Below are positions 1 through 11,755 of a DNA stretch of 64,000 bases, piece after piece. Within the stretch, counting starts at the first letter, position 1. The number at the start of each line of letters is the position of its first letter. Origin of the DNA: Bursaphelenchus xylophilus (taxonomy: Eukaryota > Nematoda > Chromadorea > Rhabditida > Aphelenchoididae); the NCBI GenBank assembly GCA_904066235.2, contig CAJFCV020000005.1, positions 6,815,501 to 6,879,500 on the forward strand, read 5' to 3'. The translations under genes were made by a program, and so were the position numbers. The notes beneath the pieces were generated by a model. It had not been told where the DNA came from, did no database searches, and saw only the letters and a list, made by a program, of their open reading frames with translations.

Positions 1-21
1 GTCTGTGTGATTGTTTTTTCC

Positions 22-335
22 GGTTGCCCGCAAATGTCGGCTGCCCGCAAGTGTCGCCTGCCCGCAAATGTCGGCAAATTTCCAAAATATCGCAGTAATA
101 TTTCCACCTCTACCCTGTAACCCTCAGGTGCCGGTTGCCCGCAAATGTCGGCTGCCCGCAAGTGTCGGTTGCCCGCAAGTGTCCCAGGCTGCCCGCAAGT
201 GTCTCAGCTGCCCGCAAATGTTTCAGCTGCCCGCAAATGTGACCCCCAAATTTTGCCCGCAAAGTGGTTGCCCGCAAAAAATTTGCCCGCAAACTGGTTG
301 CCCGCAAAGTGGTTGCCCGCAAGTGTCGCGACGCC
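22..335. repeat. Degenerate GCCCGCAA minisatellite
   Basis: About 14 copies of a 15-19 bp unit built on TTGCCCGCAAATGTCGGC, with variants ending in AAGTGTC, AAAGTGG or AAACTGG. Spacing is irregular: three copies at about 22-75, a gap, then eleven at about 130-330. The open frames across it are only the repeat read through. A diverged copy of one block (AAATGTCGGC followed by a TTTCCAAA tract) lies at about 19299-19380, so the unit is also dispersed. No coding role is seen. Confidence 0.85.
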
Positions 336-889
336 ATCTTAACTCAGATACGGACCAGAAATGGCCCAACACAATTTTTATTGTCTAGCAACTATTTTCT
401 GCGGGTATCGTATACCCTCCAAAATTTTGTGGTCAAGCCTTGGCAGATGTCTAGCCATCACGGAACCACTTGGTGCACCAGAAAACAACAAAAAAAATTT
501 GTTTAAATTTCTCTTTTCCCTGCTGTTTCAAACATTCGCGCGGTGGGCTCGACTTTGTCGATATTGCAGCGACTGCATTGCACTGTGCAGTCGCTAAATG
601 GGATCGCATAGCGTTATATCCTGCCTCCTGATCCATTGTGCAAAAAATCTGAAGACTTTCCGGATGCTGCAGTGTCACAGTAAAGCGTTTTAGATAAGTG
701 TGATGGTCAAAAAAGCGGTCAAAAGTCTTCGCCGAATACACTGCATTCCGCGTCGGCGTAGAAAAAAATCTTTTTAGGCAAAAAACCGCCCATAACCTTC
801 TTTCTACTGCAAAAAAAAATTTTTGGGTATCATGGCTGAGCGCCGAGAAATCGACGATTGCTTTCCGGGGAATTTCTTGAAACACCCTG
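336..889. other. Gene-free stretch between minisatellite and fold-back
   Basis: AT-rich sequence without a convincing exon. It holds a small inverted repeat at about 569-595, with 10 bp arms reading AGCGACTGCA and TGCAGTCGCT around a TGCACTGTGCA core at 579-589. That core recurs elsewhere in the window. The minus-strand open frame at 451-921 has no recognisable domain and I do not call it. Confidence 0.5.
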
Positions 890-1196
890 TATAATGCATA
901 CATACATATAAAGGTGGTCACAGAAGTTCTCGACTTCTATTTTTGCCGTTGAGTCGAATTTCGGTGAAAAATGGGCTGACATTGATTTTGAAAAATCAGT
1001 GCACACTTTAATTTTCGTCCTGCAGCGATTTCTCAAAATATGCACTGGTTATTTCCAAATTTCAGAGCTTTTTTGGCACTGATTTTTCAAAACCAATGTC
1101 ATCCCATTTTTGCACTGAAATTCGACGCAACCGAAAAAATAAAAGTCGAGAACTTCGGTGACCACCTTTATATGGTTCACACACCTATTATGCACA
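890..1196. mobile_element. Fold-back (inverted-repeat) element 1
   Basis: Two arms of about 115-120 bp are diverged reverse complements: about 890-1004 and about 1076-1196. The left arm includes AAAGGTGGTCACAGAAGTTC and the right arm the matching GAACTTCGGTGACCACCTTT. About 70 bp of unrelated sequence separates them. No coding capacity is seen, so this is a MITE-like non-autonomous element. The left flank reads CACCCTGTA, as at the termini of the fold-back at 61454-62153. It lies just upstream of the truncated-looking M20 gene. Confidence 0.8.
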
Positions 1197-1275
1197 AATG
1201 CAGAAGCCATTTAAGGATTGAATCCCTTATTTTATCATTTCGTCCTCCATTCACAACTACAACTGCTTGCTTTAG

Positions 1276-2226
1276 GTCAAATCGCTTCTTTATTATTCGC
1301 TCTTCGCCAATTGCGAGATGAAGATCATGACTTGAGTAAGAAATGTGGCCTTTTGCTCACATTAGGCGAAGAAACGGATCATATTGGAATGAGTGTGGCC
1401 AATAAACTCAAGCTGGACCCCGATTATTTGATTGTCGGAGAACCCACTGATCTCGAATTTGCCCACGCGCAGAAAGGAGCAATTGAGGTAGATACCACAA
1501 CAGTATCTATGTTGTAATAACTGTAGTTACCAGTCTTTTGCATGCTAAATTGCACTCCGTTCATTTGTGTTAAAATTTTTATTTACATTAGTTTTTGTTT
1601 TCAGCTCGTGTTAACAACGAAAGGTCAAGCAGCTCACTCGGGATATCCGGAGAAAGGAGAGAGTGCAATTGACAAACTTTTGGAGATTTTGTGGGATCTG
1701 AGGAAAAATGAATGGCCCAAAGATGAACTTTTGGGAGAAACAACCATGAACATTGGGTTGATTAATGGCGGGCATGCGGTGAATGCATTGTCCGAACATG
1801 CTGAGGCCAGTCTCAAGTTCAGAGTCGTCGGATTGGCTACTCGATTACTTCAGGAGATCGAAAAAATTTGCAAGGGCAGAGGAGAGATCAAAGTTCGAGA
1901 ATTAAACGATGCTGTTACGTTGAGTAGTCAGTTTGTCACCTTTTTATGGATTTACTTTCACTTCAAAATCAAACTTTAATACAATATTTTTAGAGCCTCC
2001 AGAGAAATACAAAAGCAAGACCGTTTGTTTCAACACGGATATCCCGTATTTTGATGGCTTCCGTCGCCTCAAAGGAATCTATTTAATGGGCCCAGGCTCA
2101 ATTACAACCGCCCATTCAAGACATGAGTTTGTCCCCATCTCGGAATTAAAGGAAGCGCCGATAATTCTATGCGATCTGATATATCATCTGGAAAAGCACG
2201 GAAATGAAAAGGAAAATAAACAATAA
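1276..2226 (+). CDS. M20 metallopeptidase / acylase-like deacetylase, 5' part missing
   Basis: Exons 1276-1487, 1605-1923 and 1994-2226 join in phase to about 254 residues ending at TAA 2224-2226. Family signatures: the catalytic GEETDHIGM, then VGEPTDLEFAHAQKG, the dimerisation-domain GQAAHSGYPEKGESAI, MNIGLINGGHAVNAL, and the C-terminal metal ligand in TTAHSRHEF. This is the acetylornithine deacetylase / aminoacylase-1 type of M20 enzyme, a zinc hydrolase removing acyl groups from amino acids. The N-terminal third with the first His-x-Asp zinc-ligand motif is not found. The first exon begins at a good acceptor (TTTAG, 1271-1275), and upstream are only repeats. The remaining exons are either beyond the left edge or were lost. 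Substrate is not determinable. Confidence 0.85.
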
Positions 2227-2421
2227 AAATTGTACTACATAACAATGAGTAACGTGCCAATTTACGTGCCTTGTTTTAGTACTCTCGTCTTTATCAACAA
2301 ATGTAATTGGGAATCTGTTTGTGATTACAAGTCTTGGAGTTAATAAACAAACTTGTTTGGATTGACGATATAAACAGAACGTTGCTATAAATTTGTCTGC
2401 CCGCCCGGAAGGTGGCCAAAG

Positions 2422-3011
2422 ATGAAGAGTTTGCTTTTAATCGTCTTGTTGTTGGCCATTAATGGCACAGTTAACTGTGTCCGGCTACAATCAGTCGGAT
2501 GCAAAGGGCAATTGCTGTGCGGAGACAAGCCGGCGGTCGGAGTTAAGGTGGCGTTGTGGGATGAGGATGAGGGTAGGTCGAAGTATAATAGAACTGATTT
2601 TGAAAATAAAATTTATTTAAACGGCAAGGTAAAATTAAGGTTATGTTAAGGCACTGGCAAAACCTTTCCTCTGTCTCGCACTCCTAAGCTTTCATATCTT
2701 CGAACAGACCGCTGAACATCTTAACAATATTGATTCCAGGGCCCGACCCGGACGACAAGCTGAAGGAAGGCCACACGGACTCGCAAGGTAAATTTGAGCT
2801 TGTTGGGAACACCCACGAACTCACATCCATCGACCCTGTTTGCAAAGTCTACCATGACTGTGACGATGGAATCAAGCCTGGCCAACGGAAACTCAAGTTC
2901 AGAATCCCTTCTCAGTACGTGTTCGGAGAATCCGTGCCAAAAAAGATCTTTAATCTGGGAATCCTGAATCTGGAGACCATCTTCCCCAAAGAGGAACGAA
3001 AACTTTTGTAA
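2422..3011 (+). CDS. Transthyretin-like family secreted protein
   Basis: Exons 2422-2572 and 2740-3011 give 140 residues. Residues 1-19 form a signal peptide (MKSLLLIVLLLAINGTVNC). After it comes the TTR-like pattern: GCKGQLLCGDKPAVGVKVAL, an acidic turn, then HTDSQGKFELVG, a cysteine pair in PVCKVYHDCDDG, and the typical KLKFRIP strand. These nematode-expanded secreted proteins have a transthyretin-like beta-sandwich; some act as extracellular bridging or signalling factors, but the specific role here is unknown. TATA-like ATATAAAC and CTATAAATT lie about 40-60 bp upstream of the ATG, and AATAAA follows the stop. An ordinary single-intron member of a large family. Confidence 0.92.
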
Positions 3012-3567
3012 ATTGAATCATAGAAATAACCTTGAACAATCAATAAATCTCGTAAATAGTGCCTGGAATAAAATAGACAAGTGAACGATCACTGGCCAAA
3101 CATAAAGAATGAGTTGTGCATTGGTTTGTAGTCTGTGTGTCAGAATCCTCTTTTTCTCTCTTCGTACATGGCCTGTAACCATTATAAATCACATGAAAGC
3201 ACGGAGAGATGCTATCAGTGGACTCCGAAACAAAGATAAAAGGTCTATGCAATCTTTCTAGAGCACCAACATCATTGCCTTTCTGTTCGCAAACAAGTAT
3301 AAAAATCGGAGGTTTTGTTTAGATGGGGCTTGATAACGACCTTTTCGAGCCCCATTTTTTAGCCACGCCAGGCTTTTTGTGGACCGAAACACTCTTCGGC
3401 CCCCAACATTCACTTTGATCACTTTGATTCATTTGCCTTTGCAAGGCTGGAGGTTGGTGTCTACTTTGGATCACTTTCTGATTTTGGGAATCCTTACGGC
3501 CGAGTTTATGACTTGTGCAAACTTCTCGCGATTTCTTTTATTAATCTTGGTTTTCTTTTAGTTCAAG
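3012..3567. other. Intergenic, TTR-like to AKR
   Basis: No supported gene. AATAAA polyadenylation signals of the upstream gene lie near 3040-3070. The end, TTTTCTTTTAG at about 3550-3560, directly precedes the AKR start codon. It could be a 5' UTR intron acceptor or a spliced-leader acceptor. Confidence 0.5.
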
Positions 3568-4675
3568 ATGGTCTCGGTGGGCTCTATTCCCATGCACAAT
3601 GGCGTCAATCTTCCCTTACTTGGCTATGGAACCTGGCTGGTAAGTTTTTATAATCACGTGTCCTGATGCGCGTATTTATAGTCCACTGACCATGAACAGC
3701 TAAAGAAGGCCTTGAGAACGGCCTTAGATTCTGGCTACAGATATATTGACACTGCTTATGTGTACGGAAATGAAGCTCCAATTGGCGATGTGATCAAGGA
3801 GTATATTGATGCTGGGAAGCTGAAGAGATCGGACTTGTTTATCACCACCAAACTCCCCATGTATGCTAACAATGTGGACAGGGCCGAGATCTGCATCAAG
3901 AGATCTTTGGCCAATCTGAAGACTGATTACGTTGATCTTTATCTTATCCACACTCCAACTTCGATGAAGGCAAGGCAATTCAACAGTCCATTAAGACATT
4001 TTTTAGGCCAATGATGACATCACTGGAGTTGCTACGGATGAGAACGGAAAATTCATTTTTGAGGACGTTGATCTCAACCAAACTTGGAAGATTCTGGAGA
4101 AATATTACAAAGACGGAACATTCAAGTCTATTGGGATCTCCAATTTCAGCGCAAGGCAAATCCAGGACATCTATGATAACGCCGAAATCAAGCCGATGAA
4201 CCTTCAAGTCGAATGCCACATCCTCTTCCCTCAGAAGAAGCTGGTCGAGTTCTGTAAGGACAAAAACATTACCGTAACGTCTTACTCTTCTCTCGGAAAC
4301 CCCGGGCGAGGTGCAGGATTGGGCAAAGTCTGGGTTGAAGGAGATTGTCTGAACCATCCATTGACTCTGGAACTGGCCAATAAATACAACAAAACTCCAG
4401 CCCAGATCTTGTTGCGTCATCTTGTTCAACGGGGAATCTCGGTGATCCCAAAGAGTGTGACTGAATCCAGAATCAAAGAGAACATCGACATTTTTGATTT
4501 TGAAATCCAGCAGAAGGATCAGGACAGACTTTTGAATCTGAATGAGAACAAGAGACTACTTGTCTTCGATTTGTAAGAAATTTTAATTTTAGTTTAGCTT
4601 ATGGCAAAAATCAATCATAAAAAATATTTCAGCGCCTTTGGACATCCAAACTACTCCTTCAATGACGAATTCTAA
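3568..4675 (+). CDS. Aldo-keto reductase, tandem copy 1
   Basis: Exons 3568-3639, 3682-3969, 4007-4572 and 4633-4675 encode 322 residues, the usual AKR length. The catalytic tetrad is visible: Asp47 and Tyr52 in DSGYRYIDTAYVYGNE, Lys81 in FITTKLP, His114 in LYLIHTP. NADPH-binding features IGISNFS, QVECH and IPKSVTESRIKEN are present. Family members reduce carbonyls with NADPH in the cytosol; substrate unknown. Intron 2 (3970-4006, 37 bp) uses a GC donor, AAG|GCAAGG, with a normal TTTTAG acceptor; the paralog uses GT at the same position. The last 14 residues come from a small terminal exon, needed because reading through gives a premature stop. The second and last exons have the same lengths as in the neighbour (288 and 43 nt), showing tandem duplication. 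Confidence 0.93.
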
Positions 4676-5558
4676 GCATATCAGTCTCATAAATAACCAT
4701 AAATCTTTTAAAGTTGGTAATAATAAATAAAATTACTCTTGAAATCGCTGTCCCAAATATATATACGTTTGACCTGTCTTTCGCTTACGAAAGAGAGGAT
4801 TTTTGGCTTTGATAAACATCCATGTTCGTTAATATAATATTATATTTTCCTTCGCAACTTTTAAAAATATGGGCTCTTAATTCAGGCTTTTTAAAGTCTG
4901 GGTTAGAGAAAGTTGGGCTTAGGAAGGAATCAAGTAAAGCACACAAAAGTTTGCCTTCGAAACGACGAGCAAAGATGAGGAAAGATCGTTGAGCCAACGA
5001 TGATAATACATAAAAAATAATACAAAACTTGTTGGCTTGCTTTGTAAACAACTCATGGACAGGCGACAGAGCTTGGCATTTCAATAAAGCTAGAATATTT
5101 GTAGCCAATTGCATTATTTCCACACCGATAAACATTGTAGTTACATAACAGGGAAGAAATAAATCCGATTGAACTTCCACTCTTCCACATCCAAAAACAA
5201 TCTGCAGACTTTAGTATTTCCAAAAACCTTCCAAAGAAACCCTTTAACTTGCATGATCTTAAACACCATTTATAGAAATGCACTTCTCTGCAGAATTGTT
5301 CGATGATCAAAACAAACAAAGTAAAAACAAAAGTCAGAAAATGATTACTTTCTCTAAACGTAAAGACAGATCGTTCCGTGGGACTCGAAACTAATCAAGA
5401 TGAATAGAGACTACGCACAAAAATTGTGCTAGACAAGAGAAGGTCAGCGGCGCTGAAGGAATCAAAACGCTTGGCTATAAAGCACACCGAACAAAAAGCG
5501 TATAAATATAAACACCAAGAACTTTGAGGCATCATTTATTTTGCGTTGAGAAGCAGAG
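4676..5558. other. Intergenic between the two AKR genes
   Basis: About 880 bp AT-rich. It holds polyadenylation signals near 4722-4732 and the promoter region of the second AKR gene. The minus-strand frames at 4785-5319 have no recognisable domain and look incidental. Confidence 0.5.
5501..5510 (+). promoter_or_regulatory. Candidate TATA box of AKR copy 2
   Basis: TATAAATATA lies 49-58 bp upstream of the ATG at 5559 in otherwise mixed sequence. Position and sequence fit a TATA element; no transcript data. Confidence 0.5.
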
Positions 5559-6695
5559 ATGGCGGAGGAGTATCTTACCTTTAACAACGGCGTCAAATTT
5601 CCGTTATTCGGATACGGTACTTGGCTGGTGAGTATGCTATATATTGATAACGTAGAGAATATATGTACATATATGTACGCCTAACTATTTTTTGAACTCA
5701 GTCCAACGATGAAGAACAGCTCAGAAAATCGCTGAGAGTTGCATTGGATTCTGGATATCGTCATATTGATACAGCTTATTTCTACAATAACGAGCACGTT
5801 ATCGGAGAGATCTTGGCGGAATATTTCGACGCTGGTAAACTGAACAGATCTGATATTTTTGTCACCACAAAATTGCCATGGTTTATGAATCGCCCGGAAT
5901 ATGCGGAGATTGCCATTAAAAAATCGTTGAAAGATTTGAGGCTGGATTATGTTGATCTCTACTTGGTTCATTTCCCTGCGGCTTTGAAGGTATGTTTTTT
6001 TTTGCAATTTTCAAACATTGAATACATTAGTATGATAAATATTACATTTGCAGCCAAACAAAGACTACACTGGCCCTGAGCGCGATGAGTCCGGGAAATG
6101 TGTCATCGATTCCGTCGATGTCTACGATACTTGGAAAGTCCTTGAGAAGTATTATAAACAAGGGCTCTTTAAGGCCATTGGAGTATCCAACTTTAGCGCC
6201 AAACAGTTACAGTACCTATACGATAAGGCCGAGATCAAACCAGTCAACAATCAAATCGAAATCCATATTCTTTTTCCCCAATTTGAATTAGTCGAGTTCT
6301 GTAAAAAGCTTGGGGTTACTGTAACTTCTTTCTCCACTCTAGGCAATCCCGGTCGGAAAACCGTTCCTCAACCTTATGTTGAAGGAGATTGCCTGGCCCA
6401 TCCAGTGACCGTCGAATTGGCCAAGAAATATAAAAAAACTCCAGCTCAGATCCTGTTACGTCATACAATCCAACGAGGGATCGCTGTTATCCCAAAAAGT
6501 CTGACGGAATCAAGGATAAAAGAAAACATTGACATTAACTTCACATTGGCTGATGAGGATCAACAAAAACTGCTGAATATTGGAGAGAATACCAGACTTC
6601 ATCTCTTCGCATTGTAAGTTACGACTGCTTACACAATAATGCATTCTTTTAGCTGCGCACACCATCCGGATCATCCCTTCAAAGATGGCAATTGA
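5559..6695 (+). CDS. Aldo-keto reductase, tandem copy 2
   Basis: Exons 5559-5627, 5702-5989, 6054-6613 and 6653-6695 encode 319 residues. The tetrad is Asp46 and Tyr51 (DSGYRHIDTAYFYNNE), Lys80 (FVTTKLPW) and His113 (YLVHFP). The cofactor site reads IGVSNFS, QIEIH and IPKSLTESRIKEN. Likely a cytosolic NADPH-dependent carbonyl reductase. All three introns sit at the same positions and phases as in the upstream copy, and the second and last exons have identical lengths (288 and 43 nt). All donors here are GT. The C-terminal exon (CAHHPDHPF...) is added by splicing after GCATT at 6613. Many residues differ between copies, so the duplication is not recent. Confidence 0.93.
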
Positions 6696-7032
6696 TCAAA
6701 GAATTATCCATGACTAACAGCTAATCTAAAATTACATAATGTATTGTACAACAGACCTCGTATTCGATAATAAAAATCCTCCTCACAGAAGTGCTTTCTC
6801 AGTAATTACTAGTAAATCGTCGTTCACACTTCGCCGTGGGAGGAATGATAAAAAAAGTTGAAAGAGGCGGAACTCTTTCCTTTCACGTTGGTCACTTCAA
6901 ACGAGCGGATTTTGAGGCGAAAATAAAAACACCTTCGAAAACAGATAGTCGAAATTACGTTGAACTGGTTCAAACCCCCGCTCTTCTTCGCGTTACAAGC
7001 TTCAGTCACCTTGGGAAGATATTATACCTAAC

Positions 7033-7506
7033 ATGCGGTGGGATCAGATTGCTTTCCTCCTGGCTCTATACGTACTCAACGTTTGGTATGTTCATAAATA
7101 AAGTTCTCAGAGGCTAATATAATTAATGTATCGCGTCTTACGCAACTATGTTTTACCTTATTTTAGCCTAGCAGCCGAAGAAACATTAGGTATCCCCGGC
7201 GGACGCCAAATTCGTCTCCTCAGAAGGCTAAATGACAGCCCGGTCGATCAAAGCGAGCCCCAGATCCTAAACAGAGGACGCAGAGCCAATCCCCGTCAAG
7301 TTCAACATTCTGGAGAGGTGATGTTCAGGAAAAGATCGCGCATTTTCGCTGATGATGGAGCCAGAGTGAAGAGATTATTGGATAACGAAACTGTTGAATC
7401 TATGCTCCTGAAGAAATTGCCAACCCTAGATGAAGAAGGAACTGACCCCTTCGAAATCAGAACGTTCACAGTCCAAAGACCCACTCACAGAACCAGAATT
7501 ATCTAA
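7033..7506 (+). CDS. Small basic secreted protein, possible peptide precursor
   Basis: Exons 7033-7085 and 7167-7506 give 130 residues. Residues 1-20 (MRWDQIAFLLALYVLNVCLA) look like a signal peptide. The mature part is rich in Arg and Lys, with several dibasic or multibasic sites: RLLRR near residue 36, RGRR near 56, FRKRSR near 73 and RVKR near 84. These resemble proprotein-convertase sites, so a peptide-hormone precursor is possible, but no repeated or amidated peptide is evident. I recognise no domain. AATAAA follows at 7548. The start is the only ATG that gives a signal peptide and closes in phase. Confidence 0.6.
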
Positions 7507-7759
7507 CTTTGACATCAGCTAGTATAATTTATGATCAAGTGCAATATAAATAAAGTATACTTTACTAGTAATGGTTTTTTGGGACGTCTGGAATCGCTTT
7601 TAGTAGCTATTATATCTCGCCACGAATACATCTTTGGCATTCCGTTTTCCAAAAAAAAATAAAAATAAATTTTACAAAAAAATTGTTTTTATCACATTTT
7701 ACTTCGTCGATCAATTATCCGGATTAAAACCCAAGATAAAATCGATAATCTGAAGTGAA

Positions 7760-10700
7760 ATGGATATTGAGAATGCATTTAGTAAGGAGGAACAAGAAAA
7801 GTTGATGAAAACTGTCCAGCAGATACTTGATAAGACTTTGGTTTTCTCAGATTATTGTCAGAACATAAGGTAGGTCTATTTTAGTTTTTTTGTAGTGTGT
7901 TTAGAGATAAAGTGACGTCCAAGGAGAGGGTAAACCGATCTGCTGGGCTAAATCAGCTCTCTTTTGTTATATTGAACTTGCCCAAGGACTTTCTTGACCA
8001 TGAAGAAGGTAAGAGTTATATCTAAGGTATGCAAACAGTTTATTTTAGCTATGTATCTTCTCAAGTTCTTGTCGGCTCGGTTTGATGATTGCGGACACTC
8101 CGCAGAACTTCTAGTGAGGGTTGTCCATCATCTGGTAAGTTGAAAAGCTATTTTAAGATCTTTCTTACAGTACTTTACTGTCCAAAGGTTCGAGAAAGCG
8201 GATATCTTTGAAGTGTTTCACAATATTTTTGCCGAGAATGGAGTTCAAGCCTATGCTCAGGCAGACCGCGCCTTGTTTTTGGAAATTATGGATCACACTG
8301 TTGATCATTATTTTTACGGTATGTGATTTTGTTGATTTCTTTCATTTAGGATGAAGAAAGCTTAATTTCGGCAAAATTTCATTGGCTTTTATCGTTATTT
8401 ATTTCCTTTTCAGTGATCGAAGAGCTCGGCGTCCAATACTACAACATCTTTTCAAATACCGCAGGAGGTGAGAGAGATCCCAGATGTCTTATGAAAGTGT
8501 TCTCCATCTTCTCTAAAGTGATGAGACAAATGGATGTGGGCCCATTTATGGAGGATATGTTTGATCTGATTGCTTGTTATTATCCAATTGAATATCAACC
8601 AGTAAGTTCATTTTTGTTATTCAAATTGATGTTTAGAGAGAAACGGACAAGAATCCGTTGAGCCCTGAGGCACTCTCCGCTGGTTGTGAGGCTTGTTTGA
8701 TTGCAAATCGAGGATTTTCTTTGTACACATATCAGTTAATATTGGATAAACTAATGGAGGATGATGAAAATGTTGGTCATGAGACCAAGTTGAAGATTTG
8801 TAAATTCTTAGTAAGTTGATTTATGCTTGGAACGATGTTTTGCTTGTTTTAGATTTCTGTCATGACCAAATTTGGACCGGGTTCTCTTCTCGCCCTAACT
8901 GATGAATTCCTCGCGGCCTTCCGAATGATCTCATTTAATCCCAGAAGGAAGTCTTTCGAAAAAGAAACGGTGGATACAGTGGGAAGCACGATGAAAGCTC
9001 TGATCAACTGTCTAAACCAACTTGACTCCCCAAGATCCGAAGAGGAAATTGAAAGGGCCACTCACCAGATGATCGAAAGTAATATTCTTATGTACTCAAT
9101 CACATATAATTTGATTTTCTTTAGACAGTGAGCCATTTGTTCTTCAAGCCGAAATGGGATTGGCCGCCAAGGCTCTGAAGACCTTTGAATTCGTTGTTTT
9201 GGCCCATGAAATTGCCGCGGAATTGGCATTGCCTAAGGTCTTATATTGGTTAAGGGCGCTTATAGCAGGTGTGTAGTTATTTGAGAGACTTAGTTTTACC
9301 GTTACAGGTATTACAATCAAAAATATCGAAAATAAAAAGGAAATCCTCGAGGAAACCTTGCCTTTGACTCCAGAATGGCTGGAAATTGGAATCAAGACAG
9401 GAAAAGGTAAGATGAAACCAGTCTAAAAGGAAAAAAGGAAACTTTACGGCTGCATTGAAATTGGGTGCTGGGAAATTGGGTGCATTGAATTCAGAGAAAG
9501 GCACACGTGTGGGTATGCACGGTAGAGAAAAAGGCTTGCTTATTTTCCATGCAGCTCTTTTTACTAATGGGTTAGGACGTCCAGAAATTTTGGCCGACCG
9601 TTTGCCAAAAGGAAGTTGTTCTTCTTGAGGTTTCGTTTTTCGAACACAAAAAAAGAACGCGTTCGAAGAAAGACCATTCCTTTCGAGACTCTGCACCCGT
9701 GGGGGTATAGCTCAGTGGCAGAGCATTCGACTGCAGATCGAGAGGTCCCTGGTTCAAATCCGGGTGCCCCCTAGTGCTGTTTTTTGTGATTTTTGCATTT
9801 ATTCTTTAGGAAATCATGTCCAAGAAGCTGTCCCAGGATTGATTGGTGCTCTGAAGAACATTGAAGATGTGGATTCACAACTTTTACAACAAGTTTTGGC
9901 TGAAATTGGAAGAATTTTGGTGGGAAATGAAGATTTGAGAGCGAATTTGAAAAAAGAAATAGAAGATGTCTTGGATAAGGTGTTGGCGGTGGAATATCAT
10001 GATAGCGAGAAGTTGAGGTGGAGTTAAATCACGGGGATTGAAATATTGTTCGCTGTTTAGGACGGCAATAGCAAGTTTCTTGGAGGAATATGTGCAACAT
10101 GACTTCGAAACAGTCTGGAATAAGGTTGAAAAAGATCTCAAGGCAGTCGATTACTGGTCAGCAAAGGAATTCTTGTTCTGCGGAGCATTGGTGAGCTCTG
10201 AGGTCGGCCTGGAGCGATGCTATCCATTGTTTTTGGAAAGGATGACAAATAAAGGTAATATAAGTTTTTACTCTGGGCATTATTGTTTTTGTCTTTAGAT
10301 AGCGATGTGAAGCTGTCAATAATCGAATTTGGAGTGATTTTGGAGAAGAATAAAGAGCGAGATCTTGTTGATGAACGATTAATCTCACCGTTTTGCAAAG
10401 CGCTGGGACAATTGTTGGATCAATTTAAAGATGATCGGCAAAGGTTGGTCGACCTTGGAGAGAGGTTACAGGATTTAGTGTTGAAAGTAGATAAAAGGTA
10501 AGGAATTGTTCTTTTAGACATTTTTGTAGGCTTTGAAGTTTACCAATATTATTTTAGACTTAAACCAAACTTGCTCAACTGGTTCCAGTCTACCATTTTT
10601 GAGGTTCTAAAGTCATCAGAGTTATCGGCGAAACAGACGATTGGAGCATTAGAATTCTTGTTACCAGTTGTCCTGCAAACAACTGACGCCAGCACATTGA

Positions 10701-11755
10701 CCAATCTTCTCCAAAATCTATATGAATATCACAAGAATCACACGGATGAAAATATTTCAAATTACCTTCTGGCTGTTCTCTTTGCAGTCCACAACAGAGG
10801 CGCTGCTGATCATGAAGTTGTGAGAAGCATTGTGAATGATGATAGTCTTAGCGCAGAAGCGGAAGCGGTAATTTTAAGAAATGAGGTCTTGACAAAACGG
10901 ATATTCCCGGTGGAAAAAGTGAGAAAGGTATGTTTTGTTAAGGCCTTGAATTGAATTGTTGATCTACGAGTGTTTGAGATCATCTGTATATTACTTTAGA
11001 TGCTGAATGGAGCCGATCCGAAGCAGCTTTACCAAGTTTTAAACTTTGATTCGACATTAACAGATCCGGTTAAAAATAATTTCTCCAAGACTTTTATATG
11101 GACACAGAGGATTTTAACTCAGTTTATTCCGATATTTGTGGAGGAATACAAGGGCTCCGAAGATAAGGGAAAGATGAACGCCATGGCGAAGATGATCCCG
11201 TCGATTCTGCAGCTATCTCAGAGAGTTTCAATCCCAATGACACACGAATTAATGATTGTAAGACCTGTTTTTTGGAGAGTGACTAATGATTAACACACAT
11301 TTACTTTCGTATTTCAGCTCTTCCCGCTCCTAATCGCCTCAATTAATGAGACCGAAGTGACGTCCTCCGAGTTTTCCCTCCTCATAAAGTCGATAGTAAA
11401 CCTATTGAAACTCACAAACAAGCAAGATCTGGCAATTGATCGTCTAAGTGAAGTCGCCTACGAGTTTGAGAAAGTCCTGGTTGATCCCAATTCCCCTTCT
11501 TCAGCTGTTTTCAGCGCCTTGGAAGGCCTTGAAGCCGTGGGAAAAAGAGTTCAGTCAGCCTCGAGGTTCTTCAGATGGGATCAGACAATTATTTCGATCA
11601 GAAAGGCGACCCAATCCAAAAAGAGAATCATCAGACAAAAAGCGGCCTATGTCAGCAATTTGTGGTGAGTGTTTTTTACATTATAGAAGGTAGACTAGCA
11701 CACTTCTGGTCTCATTTTAATTTGAAATTGTTTCAGGGAAGTCATGCCGGTGTAA
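7760..11755 (+). CDS. MMS19: MMS19 homolog, cytosolic iron-sulfur targeting factor
   Basis: Sixteen exons: 7760-7869, 7905-8008, 8049-8134, 8171-8318, 8414-8601, 8637-8810, 8853-9078, 9125-9268, 9308-9406, 9810-10017, 10061-10254, 10299-10497, 10558-10927, 11000-11257, 11318-11664, 11737-11755. Together they encode 957 residues (human MMS19 about 1030). Diagnostic is the N-terminal MMS19 block RDPRCLMKVFSIFSKVMRQM followed by GPFMEDMFDLIACYYPIEY. The rest is helical, HEAT-repeat-like, with a conserved C-terminal end. MMS19 is a scaffold of the CIA targeting complex that delivers Fe-S clusters to DNA polymerases, helicases and other nuclear enzymes. Most introns are 34-60 bp; intron 9 (9407-9809) is enlarged and contains a complete tRNA-Cys gene. 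Other intron phases are unremarkable. Confidence 0.9.
9701..9772 (+). tRNA. tRNA-Cys (GCA), nested in an MMS19 intron
   Basis: A full cloverleaf of 72 nt. The acceptor stem is GGGGGTA with TGCCCCC (one T-G pair). The D-arm follows TAGCTCAGTGGCAGAGC. The anticodon loop CTGCAGA in stem TTCGA/TCGAG gives anticodon GCA. The T-arm is CCTGG TTCAAAT CCGGG, and the discriminator is T, as expected for tRNA-Cys. It lies in the sense orientation inside MMS19 intron 9. Confidence 0.95.

Noticed and set aside
22..335. Possible CRISPR-like array
   Set aside because: Spacers are short, variable and resemble the unit itself, and the genome is eukaryotic.
451..921. 156-codon minus-strand frame
   Set aside because: No domain, no splice context, and one end overlaps fold-back element 1.
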